A DNA stretch of 64,000 nt from Hymenobacter duratus (GCF_014698995.1 NZ_JACWZZ010000001.1:558001-622000); one strand, 5' to 3'. Shown: positions 1 through 9,405, counted from the stretch's first letter. A program made the numbers and translations. Notes: a model not told the origin generated them from the letters alone.

Positions 1-693
1 GATGTCAGCTACCACCGGGAGCAGATATCCGATTCCATCAATGTGCTCAACCCCGATTATTACCTGGGCCGCACCAGCCGGGAATATTTCGATTCGGGGC
101 TAAGCGTCGTGCTCAATCAGCGCAATACGTTTGCCTACCCACTCACTGGTCGTTACGCGCAGCTCACTCTCGTCTACCGCCATTTTCTCGCGGCAGCCGC
201 TCCAGCGCAGCTGCTGGCGCAGGGCCGCTATGCCCGCTACGTCGCGCTGGGTGGTCCTTTCTACTACAGCGGAGCAGTGCAGGGGCAGTTGCGCTTCAGT
301 CACCAGCTAAGCTATGCCGACAACCGGGCGCTGGGCTATGATGCGCTGGTCCGGGGCTACGATGCCTACGTAGTGGATGGCCGGCACTACGCACTGCTGC
401 AGCAGGGGCTGAGCTACCGGATATTTGATGCCGGACGGGTAAGGCTGAAGGAAGTCCGCAATCCGAAAATCAATACCGTTCCGCTGGTGCTGTATTTAAA
501 TACCTTTGCCGACGCTGGTTACGTTCGGGGCGCTTCCGGTGTACCTGCCAACCAACTGCCGGGGCGTCTGCTGGCGTCCGCAGGTATAGGGGTACACCTG
601 GTTACGTACTACGACCGGGTTTTTACCCTGGAATACACCCGTAACCTGCGGGGGCAGGGTGGTTTCTTTCTGCGCTCCGAGTTTCCCATCTGA
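1..693 (+). CDS. BamA/TamA-type outer-membrane barrel protein, C-terminal part
   Basis: The reading frame is open from the first base, so the amino terminus lies outside the window; about 230 residues are visible. They alternate aromatic and small residues as in transmembrane beta strands, and include a VRGYDAYVVDG segment resembling the conserved L6 (V/I)RGY/F region of Omp85 proteins. Members of this superfamily insert or translocate proteins or lipids at the outer membrane. It precedes the NAD kinase gene by 34 bases. The visible part is only barrel, so BamA, TamA and other Omp85 types cannot be told apart; a second, complete BamA lies at 4283-6802, so this is probably a paralogue. Confidence 0.75.
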   Translation, partial: DVSYHREQISDSINVLNPDYYLGRTSREYFDSGLSVVLNQRNTFAYPLTGRYAQLTLVYRHFLAAAAPAQLLAQGRYARYVALGGPFYYSGAVQGQLRFSHQLSYADNRALGYDALVRGYDAYVVDGRHYALLQQGLSYRIFDAGRVRLKEVRNPKINTVPLVLYLNTFADAGYVRGASGVPANQLPGRLLASAGIGVHLVTYYDRVFTLEYTRNLRGQGGFFLRSEFPI

Positions 694-727
694 TCCTACA
701 GCCCGTTCTTCGGATTACGCTTTCATT

Positions 728-1621
728 ATGAAAATAGCCCTTCTGGGAAAGCCCCTCGATGATGAAAGCCTGCCATTCATGCAGGACTTGCTCAATGACC
801 TTACCCGCCGCGGCACGGAGGTCAGCATCACGGCACCGTTCTTTGAGCACCTGAGTGCGCGGCTCACACTGCCCGAAGGCATCCGCACTTTCCAGCGCGG
901 CGACTCGCTGCGCGGCGTGCAGTTTGCGCTCAGCATCGGCGGCGACGGCACCCTGCTCGACACGGTAACCTACGTTGGGAGCTACGAAATACCGATTTTA
1001 GGCATTCACACTGGTCGGCTCGGCTTTCTGGCTACCGTCACCCCCGACCGGATTGCCCAAGCTATGGATGCCCTTTTCAAAGGCCATTTCGTGCTGGAAG
1101 AACGCAGCCTGATCCGGGTCGATACCGATCCGGAAGTGTTTGACGGCATCAACTTCGGCCTCAATGAGTTCAGCATTCTGAAGCGCGACACGTCGTCTAT
1201 GATTGTCGTGCACACGTACATCGATGGCGAATACCTGAATTCTTACTGGGCCGACGGCTTGGTCGTAGCTACGCCAACCGGCTCTACCGGCTACTCGCTC
1301 AGCTGCGGCGGCCCGGTAATGTTGCCCCAGACAAACAATTTTATTATTGCTCCCGTATGTCCGCACAACCTCAATGTGCGCCCCCTCATTGTATCGGACC
1401 GCAGCGTGATTTCCTTCGAAATAGAAGGCCGGAGCAACCAATTCCTGCTTTCTCTCGATTCACGCTCAGTCGCTGTTGATGCCGGTATTCAGGTTGCGGT
1501 TCGTCGTGAAAACTTCACAGTTCGTCTCGTAAAACTCAATCATGTTAACTTCCTGAGTACCTTGCGCAGTAAACTGAATTGGGGTCTTGACCGTAGAAAC
1601 CCGGCCGGGACCCCCGTATAG
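728..1621 (+). CDS. nadK: NAD kinase
   Basis: Makes NADP from NAD and ATP (or polyphosphate) in the cytoplasm. The 297-residue product has the family's GGDGT nucleotide motif at residues 71-75, the FGLNEF segment around 143-148 with its conserved Asn-Glu pair, and the glycine-rich TPTGSTGYS motif at 182-190. The ATG at 728 is preferred over upstream in-frame starts because MKIALLG begins the first beta strand of the fold, as in other members. Length fits the family (about 290-300). It lies between two outer-membrane protein genes, a setting I recall as common in Cytophagales, so the neighbours do not imply a shared pathway. Confidence 0.95.
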   Translation: MKIALLGKPLDDESLPFMQDLLNDLTRRGTEVSITAPFFEHLSARLTLPEGIRTFQRGDSLRGVQFALSIGGDGTLLDTVTYVGSYEIPILGIHTGRLGFLATVTPDRIAQAMDALFKGHFVLEERSLIRVDTDPEVFDGINFGLNEFSILKRDTSSMIVVHTYIDGEYLNSYWADGLVVATPTGSTGYSLSCGGPVMLPQTNNFIIAPVCPHNLNVRPLIVSDRSVISFEIEGRSNQFLLSLDSRSVAVDAGIQVAVRRENFTVRLVKLNHVNFLSTLRSKLNWGLDRRNPAGTPV

Positions 1622-1668
1622 TAGATATTCTTTTTCTGCTATTTGTTTTTTTAGTTCCCGGTATCTTC

Positions 1669-1676
1669 TAATTTTG
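1669..1676 (+). promoter_or_regulatory. -7 promoter element upstream of DUF6089 gene
   Basis: TAATTTTG matches the Bacteroidota housekeeping -7 consensus TAnnTTTG. A TTTG at 1642-1645 could be the -33 element, but the spacer (23) is longer than the usual 17-20. It would give a leader of roughly 70 bases before the ATG at 1752. Confidence 0.45.
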
Positions 1677-1751
1677 TCGCCAACTGCGACTGTGTTTCTG
1701 CCAGGTTCACTTTCTCATCATCTCCTCTGATATTTTTAAACACCGCTCCAT

Positions 1752-2648
1752 ATGAAGCAAATCTTCACCTACACCCTAGCGCTGGTACTGGCCCTGTCGC
1801 TGGTAGCCTCCGAGGCGAGTGCACAGCAGTTTAGTAAGCGAAAGCAATACAACTCTGTGGGCGTGACCTTGAGTGCCATGAACTACTTTGGCGACGTCAC
1901 TCCCAAGCCCAGCATTCCTAGCCTGCGCTTTGGCGCTACCCGTCCAAACTTGGGGGTAACCTTCACGCACCGCTTTACTCCGCGTATTTCGGCTCGTGCC
2001 GGTCTGTCGTATGGACGTATCACCGGTGATGATTCGAAAGCAGCGGATCCAAATGATCCGGACGGCAAGTACCGCTACAACCGCAACATGAGCTTCCGCA
2101 ATGATATTGCAGAACTCTCCGTTGTAGGTATCTTCGACCTGATTCCAAACCGCAACACGTATGTGAAGCGCCCGGATCTGGTTCCTTATGTGTTCGGTGG
2201 TGTTGCCGGTTACGCGGGCAATCCTAAAGGCCTGGTTGGCAGCAACGCTCCTAGCAGCCTCTCGCAAGGTTCTTACGTGCCACTGCAGCCGCTGAAAACG
2301 GAAGGTGTTGCTTACAACAAAAGCGGTATTGCCATCCCGTTCGGTGGTGGCGTACGCTACAAAGTGAACAAGAGCTTTGACGTAGGTCTGGAAATCGGTT
2401 TCCGTAAGACCTTCAACGATTATCTTGATGACGTAAGCACCGTTTATGTAGACCAGGCTTCGCTGGGCTCGGATGCCGCCAAATATTTTGGTGGTGGCAA
2501 TGCACTCAGCTCTACCGGCCAATTCGCTAATTTCAACGCTCCCGGCAGCCAGCGTGGTAAGAGCGACGAGGACGATTGGTATGTAACTACCGGCCTCACC
2601 GTAAACTACATCCTTGCTCCGCGCGTTAAGAGCCCAAAATTCCGCTAG
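1752..2648 (+). CDS. DUF6089-type outer-membrane beta-barrel protein
   Basis: The 298-residue product starts with a clear signal peptide (positive N-terminus, hydrophobic core, cleavage after SEASAQ). The mature part is rich in alternating Gly/aromatic strands and opens with NSVGVTLSAMNYFGDVTP, typical of small barrels annotated as DUF6089 in Cytophagales. Function is unknown; location in the outer membrane is inferred. A paralogue follows 37 bases downstream (2686-3450), and the pair stands ahead of uppS and bamA, which suggests a role in envelope biogenesis. The family call rests on sequence resemblance and neighbourhood, not a search. Confidence 0.8.
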   Translation: MKQIFTYTLALVLALSLVASEASAQQFSKRKQYNSVGVTLSAMNYFGDVTPKPSIPSLRFGATRPNLGVTFTHRFTPRISARAGLSYGRITGDDSKAADPNDPDGKYRYNRNMSFRNDIAELSVVGIFDLIPNRNTYVKRPDLVPYVFGGVAGYAGNPKGLVGSNAPSSLSQGSYVPLQPLKTEGVAYNKSGIAIPFGGGVRYKVNKSFDVGLEIGFRKTFNDYLDDVSTVYVDQASLGSDAAKYFGGGNALSSTGQFANFNAPGSQRGKSDEDDWYVTTGLTVNYILAPRVKSPKFR

Positions 2649-2685
2649 CCACCTTTACTGGCTAGCATCACCTACAGCCAGTCAG

Positions 2686-3450
2686 ATGACCAAAGCGAAT
2701 CTCTTTAAAACACTCCTTGTTTGCTCCGTGCAGGCAGGGAGTGTTTTTTTTGCCCATTCGGCAGTTGCCCAATATACCAGCGAAATAGGGGTGGGGCTAG
2801 GCGGCCTCAGCTACAAGGGCGAACTGTCGCCGGGATATCAGTTTCAGAATAACCGGCCCGCACTGACTGCTTTTTATCGGAAGGATATTTCAGCCCCGAT
2901 TACGCTGAGAGGCGCACTTATGGCTGGGTTGCTACGCGCCGATGACGGGAATGTGAAGGGTGTAAACGGGCAGATTGCTCCATTACATGCTTACCGGCGA
3001 GCCAATACCAAAGGCAGTCTGTACGAAGCATCGGCCGTGGTGGAGTATAATTTCTTCGATTACCATTACCGGAAAGCCAAGGTGCATTTCACGCCTTATG
3101 TGTTCGTGGGGCTGGCGGGCTTTCTGGCCAATACTACCACCGCCACCAACAATACCACGCTGCCGGCCCTAAACCAGAGCGGCAGTATTCTGGGACTGGC
3201 AGTGCCGGCCGGGTTTGGACTTAAATATGCCGTTTCCACGCACTGGAACCTGGGCCTGGAAGTTGGAGCACGCAAAGTATTCAGCGACCAACTGGACCAT
3301 ATTGATGGTAAGACCAGTGGCCAGACCGATTTGATGGGCAATCCGCACGACCAGGACTGGTATTTCTACAACGGAATAAGCATCTCCTATACTTTTTACA
3401 AAATCAACTGCCCGCCGCAGTACAAGGACAACCCGAAGCTCTTGCGCTAG
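2686..3450 (+). CDS. DUF6089-type outer-membrane protein, second copy
   Basis: A 254-residue secreted protein similar in plan to the gene before it: a signal peptide ending near HSAVAQ, then YTSEIGVGLGGLSYKGELSP, a central stretch with a conserved TPYVFVGLAGF strand (compare VPYVFGGVAGY in the first copy), and GLEVGARKVFSDQLDH (compare GLEIGFRKTFNDYLDD). The ATG at 2686 gives the signal peptide directly; earlier in-frame starts would lie inside the previous gene. Tandem duplication followed by divergence is the simplest explanation. Specific function unknown. Confidence 0.8.
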   Translation: MTKANLFKTLLVCSVQAGSVFFAHSAVAQYTSEIGVGLGGLSYKGELSPGYQFQNNRPALTAFYRKDISAPITLRGALMAGLLRADDGNVKGVNGQIAPLHAYRRANTKGSLYEASAVVEYNFFDYHYRKAKVHFTPYVFVGLAGFLANTTTATNNTTLPALNQSGSILGLAVPAGFGLKYAVSTHWNLGLEVGARKVFSDQLDHIDGKTSGQTDLMGNPHDQDWYFYNGISISYTFYKINCPPQYKDNPKLLR

Positions 3451-3520
3451 AAGTGGTTGTATACACAGGACGAATGCAACCATTTGCGTAACTTGCGGCC
3501 TCTTTACGCAAAAAGTACCA

Positions 3521-4267
3521 ATGGCCGTTCGGTCCGAAATAGACCCCCAGAATATTCCTGCCCACGTTGCTGTTATAATGGACGGCAACGGACGTTGGGC
3601 CAAGCAGAAGGGCGGCCTCCGCATCTTCGGGCATCAGAGTGCCATTACGGCTGTGCGCGAAACCGTGGAGGCCGCCGCCGAAATGGGGGTGCGTTACCTG
3701 ACGCTGTATGCGTTTTCAACCGAAAACTGGTCGAGGCCAGCGCATGAGGTAATGGCCCTGATGCAGTTGCTGGTGCATACTATCCGGCAGGAAACTCCAA
3801 CGCTGCTCAAAAACAGCATCCGGTTGGAAGCCATTGGCCAGACTGAGAGCCTGCCGGCTTCCTGCCAACGCGAGTTGGCGGAAGCAAAAGAACTGACTAA
3901 AGATGGCAACCGAATGACCCTGGTGCTGGCGCTAAGCTACAGCGGCCGCTGGGACCTGACCCAAGCTGCGCAGCGTATGGCGGCTGATGTTGCCTTGGGA
4001 AAACTTCGGGCTGAGGATATTAAGGAGAGCACAATAGCGGCGTATCTGACGACTGCAGGTATGCCCGACCCGGAATTGCTGATTCGTACGAGTGGCGAAC
4101 AGCGAATCAGTAATTTTTTGCTCTGGCAGTTAGCCTATACTGAACTGTATATAACTGACCTGCTGTGGCCTGATTTCCGGCGCACGCATTTTGAGGAAGC
4201 CGTCAAGGCCTACCAGCGCCGGGAGCGGCGTTTTGGGAAGACGAGTGAGCAGCTAACCGTTTCGTAA
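3521..4267 (+). CDS. uppS: Isoprenyl transferase (undecaprenyl diphosphate synthase)
   Basis: A cis-prenyltransferase that condenses isopentenyl diphosphate units onto farnesyl diphosphate to give the C55 lipid carrier for peptidoglycan and surface glycans. The 248-residue product carries the diagnostic HVAVIMDGNGRWA at 15-27, with catalytic Asp21, then FGHQSAITAVRE, the FSTENWSRP motif, and near the C-terminus PDPELLIRTSGEQRISNFLLWQLAYTE, which holds the conserved RTSGE and (S)NFLLWQ residues (longer motif at roughly residues 188-214). It sits immediately before bamA (15-base gap), an arrangement widespread in bacteria. Confidence 0.96.
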   Translation: MAVRSEIDPQNIPAHVAVIMDGNGRWAKQKGGLRIFGHQSAITAVRETVEAAAEMGVRYLTLYAFSTENWSRPAHEVMALMQLLVHTIRQETPTLLKNSIRLEAIGQTESLPASCQRELAEAKELTKDGNRMTLVLALSYSGRWDLTQAAQRMAADVALGKLRAEDIKESTIAAYLTTAGMPDPELLIRTSGEQRISNFLLWQLAYTELYITDLLWPDFRRTHFEEAVKAYQRRERRFGKTSEQLTVS

Positions 4268-4282
4268 GGTTTCGACGACAGA

Positions 4283-6802
4283 ATGAATTCTTCTTTGCAT
4301 ACAATAGGCCGGGTTGCGGCCGTAGTAGTTACGCTTGGCCTGGGATTTCCGTTGGCTACGCTGGCGCAAACTGCCCCAGCCACAACGGGCGAGGAGCCGA
4401 AACGGTACGAGTTGGGGGGTATTACCATTAGTGGTGCCCGTTATCTGGATACGAATACGCTGATTGGCTTGACGGGGCTGCGCATCGGCGACCCTATTTC
4501 AGTGCCGGGTGAAGAGATAGGAAAGGCCATCCGCAAGCTCTGGGACCAGGGAATTCTCGGGGATGTGAGCGTATCCATTGCGCGCACCGAGGGCAACCGT
4601 ATTTTCCTGGATTTCAACCTAAAGGAACGTCCCCGGCTCTCGAAGTTCGAGTTTTCGGGCATCAGCAAAGGCCAGGCCGATGACTTGGAGAAAAAAATCA
4701 AGCTGATCCGGGGCAAGGTGGTGACAGATGCACTGCTGAGCAATACCCGAACCCAGGTCCGGAAGTTCTACACCAACAAAGGGTTTCTGGATGCCAAAGT
4801 GAACATCACGCAGGTACCCGACTCCAGCCTGTCGAACAGCGTGGTGTTGAAAATCAATGTGGATAAAGGCGGTAAAATCCGCATTCGAGACATTGCATTC
4901 GAAGGCAACGAGGCCTTCAAAGACAGCAAGTTGAAGGGTAAATTCAAGAAAACGAAGGAAAAGAAGTTTCCTAAATTCCTGAACTCGGGCAAGTTCCAGC
5001 GCACGGAGTTCGAAGAAGACAAAAAGAAGCTCATCGAGTTCTACAACGCGGAAGGGTATCGGGACGCCGTTATTGTGTCGGATACGCTGGAGCGGACCGG
5101 CGATGCGCTGGCACTGCGGGTGAAGCTGGACGAAGGGCCGAAATACTACTTCCGCAACATCAGCTGGGCCGGCAACTACCTCTACGACGACAAGACCCTG
5201 GCATCAGTGCTGGGCATCAAGGAGGGAAGCGTATATAGCAAGGAAACGCTGGATAAGCGCCTCAACTACAACCCCACAGGCCAGGATATCACCTCGCTCT
5301 ACATGAACGATGGCTACCTGTTCTTCTCTATTGAGCCGGTAGAAACGAAGGTGGAGGGCGACTCGATTGATATCGAGATGCGCATCACCGAAGGCGTGCA
5401 GGCCCGGGTGAAGGATATTAACATTGCTGGCAACACCAAAACGTCGGACCATGTGCTACGCCGCGAATTGCGGACTTTGCCCGGCGACAAGTTCAACCGC
5501 GAGCTGCTGATCCGTTCCCAGCGTGAAATTGCAACCCTGGGCTATTTTGACCCGGAAAAAGTAGGTATCAACCCGGTGCCAAACCAGGCGGACGGAACCG
5601 TGGACATCAACTATACGGTGGTTGAGAAACCTTCCGACCAGATTACGCTTTCGGGCGGCTGGGGTGGCTATGCCGGTTTTATTGGTACAGTAGGTCTGGT
5701 TTTCAATAACTTTTCGCTGCGTAAAGCCGCTGACTTCCGCAACTGGACGCCGGTTCCGGCCGGCGACGGCCAGCGCCTCTCGCTGAACGTACAGGCCAAC
5801 GGTCTGCAGTATCAGGCATACTCCTTCTCCTTCACGGAGCCGTGGCTGGGCGGCCGCAAGCCCAATTCGCTGTCGTTTAGCCTCAACAAGAGTATTCAGC
5901 GTGTCGGCACCAATTTCGATGCTAATTCCGAGCAGTCTATCAAGGTAAACAGCGCGGCTATCAGCCTGGGCCGCCGCCTACGCTGGCCCGATGACTACTT
6001 CACACTCAGCAATTCGCTGTCGGTGAGCCAGTACAAGCTGAAAAACTACCCGTATTTCCAGGGTTTCAGCAACGGCAACGCCAACAACATCACGCTCAAC
6101 ACTACCCTGTCGCGCAACAGCATCGACAACCCGACCTATACGCGTCGGGGCTCGTCGCTGGCCATGAGCGTGAACCTGACACCGCCCTACTCGGTGTTCA
6201 GCGGCTCGCACCCGAACGTGAACGAGTGGGTCGAATTCCATAAATGGATGGTAGACGCCTCGTGGTTCACCCCAATTGTAGGCAAGCTGGTGCTGAATAC
6301 GCGGGCGCATTTCGGTTACATTGGCACCTACAACAGTTCCCGTCCCATCGGGCCATTCGAGCGGTTCAAGCTTGGTGGTTCGGGCCTGGCGGCCGGCGGC
6401 GGCGGCAACTTCCTGGTGGGCACCGAATACATTGGCTTGCGCGGCTACGCCGATCCGAACGACCCGAATGCGCTGCCTACGGCCCAGTCGGGTTCCAGCG
6501 GTGGGGTAGCCTACAATAAATATGTAATGGAGCTACGTTATCCGGTGTCGCTGAACCCGGCGGCTACGGTTTATGTTCTGAGCTTCGCGGAGGCAGGCAA
6601 CGCCTTCAACAGCTACACCGACTACAACCCGTATAAATTGTACCGGTCCGCAGGTTTTGGCGCTCGTGTGTTCATGTCGGCATTTGGTTTGCTAGGCTTC
6701 GACTACGGTCGGGCATTCGATGCTATTCCACGCACGAGTGGTACGCAGGCCACCCAGGACCGCAACCAGTTCCACTTCATCATCGGCCAGCAGATTCGCT
6801 AA
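4283..6802 (+). CDS. bamA: Outer-membrane protein assembly factor BamA
   Basis: Central subunit of the BAM machinery, which folds barrels into the outer membrane. The 839-residue product has a signal peptide (cleavage around ATLAQ), then about five POTRA repeats between residues 35 and 435, recognisable from recurring patterns such as IRIRDIAFEGNEAFKD and VKDINIAGNTKTSDHVLRRELR. The C-terminal barrel starts near residue 450 and contains the conserved GLRGYADPNDPNALPT segment (L6 RGY motif). The protein ends QIR rather than the classical terminal Phe. Neighbouring uppS and two Skp-like genes support an envelope-assembly operon. Confidence 0.95.
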   Translation: MNSSLHTIGRVAAVVVTLGLGFPLATLAQTAPATTGEEPKRYELGGITISGARYLDTNTLIGLTGLRIGDPISVPGEEIGKAIRKLWDQGILGDVSVSIARTEGNRIFLDFNLKERPRLSKFEFSGISKGQADDLEKKIKLIRGKVVTDALLSNTRTQVRKFYTNKGFLDAKVNITQVPDSSLSNSVVLKINVDKGGKIRIRDIAFEGNEAFKDSKLKGKFKKTKEKKFPKFLNSGKFQRTEFEEDKKKLIEFYNAEGYRDAVIVSDTLERTGDALALRVKLDEGPKYYFRNISWAGNYLYDDKTLASVLGIKEGSVYSKETLDKRLNYNPTGQDITSLYMNDGYLFFSIEPVETKVEGDSIDIEMRITEGVQARVKDINIAGNTKTSDHVLRRELRTLPGDKFNRELLIRSQREIATLGYFDPEKVGINPVPNQADGTVDINYTVVEKPSDQITLSGGWGGYAGFIGTVGLVFNNFSLRKAADFRNWTPVPAGDGQRLSLNVQANGLQYQAYSFSFTEPWLGGRKPNSLSFSLNKSIQRVGTNFDANSEQSIKVNSAAISLGRRLRWPDDYFTLSNSLSVSQYKLKNYPYFQGFSNGNANNITLNTTLSRNSIDNPTYTRRGSSLAMSVNLTPPYSVFSGSHPNVNEWVEFHKWMVDASWFTPIVGKLVLNTRAHFGYIGTYNSSRPIGPFERFKLGGSGLAAGGGGNFLVGTEYIGLRGYADPNDPNALPTAQSGSSGGVAYNKYVMELRYPVSLNPAATVYVLSFAEAGNAFNSYTDYNPYKLYRSAGFGARVFMSAFGLLGFDYGRAFDAIPRTSGTQATQDRNQFHFIIGQQIR

Positions 6803-6840
6803 CTATGGCAGCAGCGGGCCGGCTTTCTATTTTCGCACCT

Positions 6841-7515
6841 ATGAAAAAACTGCTTTCCACGCTGGCTACTACGCTGGTGCTGCTGGTCGCAACCGGCTCT
6901 TCATCCTTCGCTCAGAAGTTTGGCTACGTCGACTCTGAATTCCTGATGAGCAAGATGCCGGCTTACGCGCAGGCGCAAACCGAGCTGAACACGTTGTCGT
7001 CGAACTGGCAGAAGGAAATTGAGGCGCAAAAGAAGGACCTTGATAAGCTCTACCGGACGTATCAGGCAGAAGAAGTGCTGCTGACTGAGCCGATGAAAAA
7101 GAAGCGTCAGGACGAAATCCTGAAAAAGGAACAGGACATCAAAACCTACCAGAACAAGATTTTCGGCTACGAAGGCCAACTGTTCAAAAAGCGGCAGGAG
7201 CTGACCAAGCCGGTGCAGGACCAGGTATTCGAGGCCATTGAAAAAGTTGCCAAGAAGAAGCAGTTGGCTATTGTGTTCGATAAGTCCGGCGACCTGACCA
7301 TGCTCTACACCAATCCAGTGCATGATTACACGGAATTTGTGATGGAAGAGCTGGGTCTGGCAACCGAAGACCGCAACCAGACCGCCCAGAAAGGCAGCGT
7401 AAAGACGGTGGCAACGCCTAAAACGCCGGCTGGCGATGAGGCTGACGTAGATACGGAAAAAGGCGCCACCACGCCTGCGCCCCGTACTACGCGTCCGGCC
7501 AGCCGAAAAAACTAA
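6841..7515 (+). CDS. Skp/OmpH family periplasmic chaperone, first copy
   Basis: Skp-type proteins hold unfolded outer-membrane proteins soluble in the periplasm and deliver them to BAM. The 224-residue product has a signal peptide ending at SSFAQ, then KFGYVDSEFLMSKMPAYAQAQ, the standard opening of OmpH-family proteins, and a long charged coiled coil (about residues 40-135, rich in Lys, Glu, Gln). The C-terminal 50 residues are a Thr/Pro/Ala-rich tail not found in short Skp proteins. The ATG at 6841 gives the signal peptide; a TATTTTCG box at 6828-6835 resembles a -7 promoter element. Confidence 0.9.
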   Translation: MKKLLSTLATTLVLLVATGSSSFAQKFGYVDSEFLMSKMPAYAQAQTELNTLSSNWQKEIEAQKKDLDKLYRTYQAEEVLLTEPMKKKRQDEILKKEQDIKTYQNKIFGYEGQLFKKRQELTKPVQDQVFEAIEKVAKKKQLAIVFDKSGDLTMLYTNPVHDYTEFVMEELGLATEDRNQTAQKGSVKTVATPKTPAGDEADVDTEKGATTPAPRTTRPASRKN

Positions 7516-7520
7516 CTTTG
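7513..7520 (+). promoter_or_regulatory. -7 promoter element before second Skp gene
   Basis: TAACTTTG matches TAnnTTTG exactly and overlaps the TAA stop codon of the first Skp gene. No TTG was found at the expected -33 distance. It would allow the second Skp gene to be transcribed separately. Confidence 0.4.
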
Positions 7521-7552
7521 CAACATTAACCCTCTCAGACGTTCTCCTTTTG

Positions 7553-8212
7553 ATGACCACCATGAACATGTTCCGCGTTGCGTTGGCTGCGGCCGCCCTC
7601 ACTTTCACTTCGGCGACGGCTACGTTGGCGCAGGCTCCTACTACGGCGGCCACCACTACCAGCGGTCCGCTGAAAATCGGCTATACCAGCGTGGAATACG
7701 TGCTGAGCCAGATGCCCGAAAGCAAGCAGATAGAATCTGACCTAAAAGCTTTCAGCACGCAGCTGGAGAACCAGCTCAAGAGCAAATATCAGGAGTACCA
7801 GACCAAGGCAGAAGCCTACCAGAAGGGTGGTTCTACCATGACCGACGTAGTGCGTGCCGATAAGGAGAAGGAGCTGACCAATATGCAGCAGTCCATCCAG
7901 GAATTCCAGCGCAGCGCCGACCAGAGCCTGCAGCAGAAGCAGCAGACGCTGCTGAAGCCGGCTCTGGACAAGCTGCAGAAAACCATTGACCTGGTAGCAG
8001 ACGAAAACGGCTACACGTACGTGCTGAATTCGGACGGTGCCAGCCCGGTGCTGCTCCACGGCCCCAAGGAAGGCGACATTTCGGACCTGATTCTGAAGAA
8101 AATGGGCGTAACGCCGGGTGCGGCTCCGGCCGCTCCTTCGGCTGCTCCTAAAGCTGCCACGCCGGCCGCTCCGGCCAGCAACACCAAGACGAAAACCAAA
8201 ACGAAGAAATAA
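7553..8212 (+). CDS. Skp/OmpH family periplasmic chaperone, second copy
   Basis: Paralogue of the preceding gene. A signal peptide of about 25-30 residues (cleavage near TATLAQ) is followed by LKIGYTSVEYVLSQMPESKQIE, the same opening as the first copy (GYVDSEFLMSKMP), and a Gln/Lys-rich coiled coil. The C-terminal tail is Ala/Pro then a run of alternating Thr-Lys. ATG codons at 7553 and 7562 are both possible. Two tandem OmpH genes after bamA are, as I recall, usual in Bacteroidota; they may form mixed trimers or serve different clients, which the sequence cannot decide. Confidence 0.9.
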   Translation: MTTMNMFRVALAAAALTFTSATATLAQAPTTAATTTSGPLKIGYTSVEYVLSQMPESKQIESDLKAFSTQLENQLKSKYQEYQTKAEAYQKGGSTMTDVVRADKEKELTNMQQSIQEFQRSADQSLQQKQQTLLKPALDKLQKTIDLVADENGYTYVLNSDGASPVLLHGPKEGDISDLILKKMGVTPGAAPAAPSAAPKAATPAAPASNTKTKTKTKK

Positions 8213-8244
8213 GGCTTCCTACGCCATTATTACTCGGCAAAGAG

Positions 8245-8274
8245 GCCGGAGCCCTGTGCTCCGGCTTTCTTGTT
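8245..8274 (+). terminator. Rho-independent terminator after Skp genes
   Basis: GCCGGAGC and GCTCCGGC form an 8-bp stem with a 5-base loop, followed by TTTCTTGTTT. It probably ends the uppS-bamA-skp transcript. Confidence 0.75.
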
Positions 8275-8309
8275 TATAGAAGGGCTCTACAAAGCCTGCC
8301 AGATGCCAT

Positions 8310-9377
8310 ATGACTTCCGCTGACCTCCACGAAGAAGAATTGCCTGAACAGTACGTGTCGCCTGATGAGGATGACGCGGACGAAGGCGACGAGCTGTACG
8401 AGCACCACCGCATTCAGGCCAACCGCCGGCAGGAGCTGCTGCGCCTCGACAAGTTTCTGATGAACCGGCTGCCCCACGCTACCAGAACCAAGCTGCAGAA
8501 TGCCATCAAGGCAGAAGCGGTGCAGGTAAACGGACGGGCGGTGAAGTCAAACTACCGGGTAAAGCCCAACGACGTCATTACGATTACGCTGCCTGAGCCA
8601 CCGCGCGAATACAAGGTGATGCCTGAGGAAATGGACTTGGACATTCGCTATGAAGACGAAGCCCTGTTGCTTGTGAACAAACCGCCTGGCTTGGTAGTCC
8701 ATCCGGCTTTTGGCAACTGGACCGGTACGCTGGTGAACGGCTTGACGCATCACCTCAACAATCTGCCTACGGGCCGCAACGGCGAAATCCGGCCCGGCCT
8801 GATACACCGCATCGATAAGGATACCTCGGGTCTGTTGGTTGTTGGCAAAACAGAGTGGGCCATGACGCATCTGTCGCAGCAGTTCTTCCACCACACCATC
8901 GAGCGGACGTATCTGGCACTCGTGTGGGGTATTCCGAAAGAGAAGCAGGGCACGATTCGCAGCAATATCGGCCGCAGCCTGAAGGACCGGAAGGTGCAAG
9001 CCATATTTCCGGAGGGCGACCAGGGCAAACGCGCCGTAACCCATTATAAAGTGTTACAGACCTTCGGCCATGTGGCTTTGGTGCAGTGCAACCTCGAAAC
9101 AGGCCGCACGCACCAGATTCGGGTACACATGAAGCACATCGGTCATCCACTATTTTCAGATAGTACCTACGGCGGCGACAAGGTGCTGTACGGTCAGCGG
9201 ACGGGGGCCTATAAAGCCTTCGTAGAAAAAGCTTTTGAACTCATGCCCCGGCAGGCGCTACATGCCAAATCGTTAGGGTTTGTGCACCCAACTACCAACG
9301 AGCAGTTGCAGTTTGAGACGGAGCTTCCGGCCGATTTTGCTTCCCTGTTGGCGCACTGGGAAAAGTTTGTTTCCTGA
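8310..9377 (+). CDS. RluD-type large-subunit rRNA pseudouridine synthase
   Basis: Converts specific uridines of 23S rRNA to pseudouridine. The 355-residue product has an acidic N-terminal extension (residues 1-35), an S4 RNA-binding domain (about 42-100, with LRLDKFLMNRLP and VQVNGRAVKSNYRVKPND), and a catalytic domain containing HRIDKDTSGLLVV at 166-178, where Asp169 is the expected nucleophile. GRTHQIRVHMKHIGHPLFSD near residue 265-285 is the second family signature. S4 plus this catalytic motif fits RluD/RluC/YjbO-type enzymes; the exact target uridines cannot be assigned. Confidence 0.92.
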   Translation: MTSADLHEEELPEQYVSPDEDDADEGDELYEHHRIQANRRQELLRLDKFLMNRLPHATRTKLQNAIKAEAVQVNGRAVKSNYRVKPNDVITITLPEPPREYKVMPEEMDLDIRYEDEALLLVNKPPGLVVHPAFGNWTGTLVNGLTHHLNNLPTGRNGEIRPGLIHRIDKDTSGLLVVGKTEWAMTHLSQQFFHHTIERTYLALVWGIPKEKQGTIRSNIGRSLKDRKVQAIFPEGDQGKRAVTHYKVLQTFGHVALVQCNLETGRTHQIRVHMKHIGHPLFSDSTYGGDKVLYGQRTGAYKAFVEKAFELMPRQALHAKSLGFVHPTTNEQLQFETELPADFASLLAHWEKFVS

Positions 9378-9405
9378 CTACCTGCCAATAAAGACAAGAC
9401 GGCAC

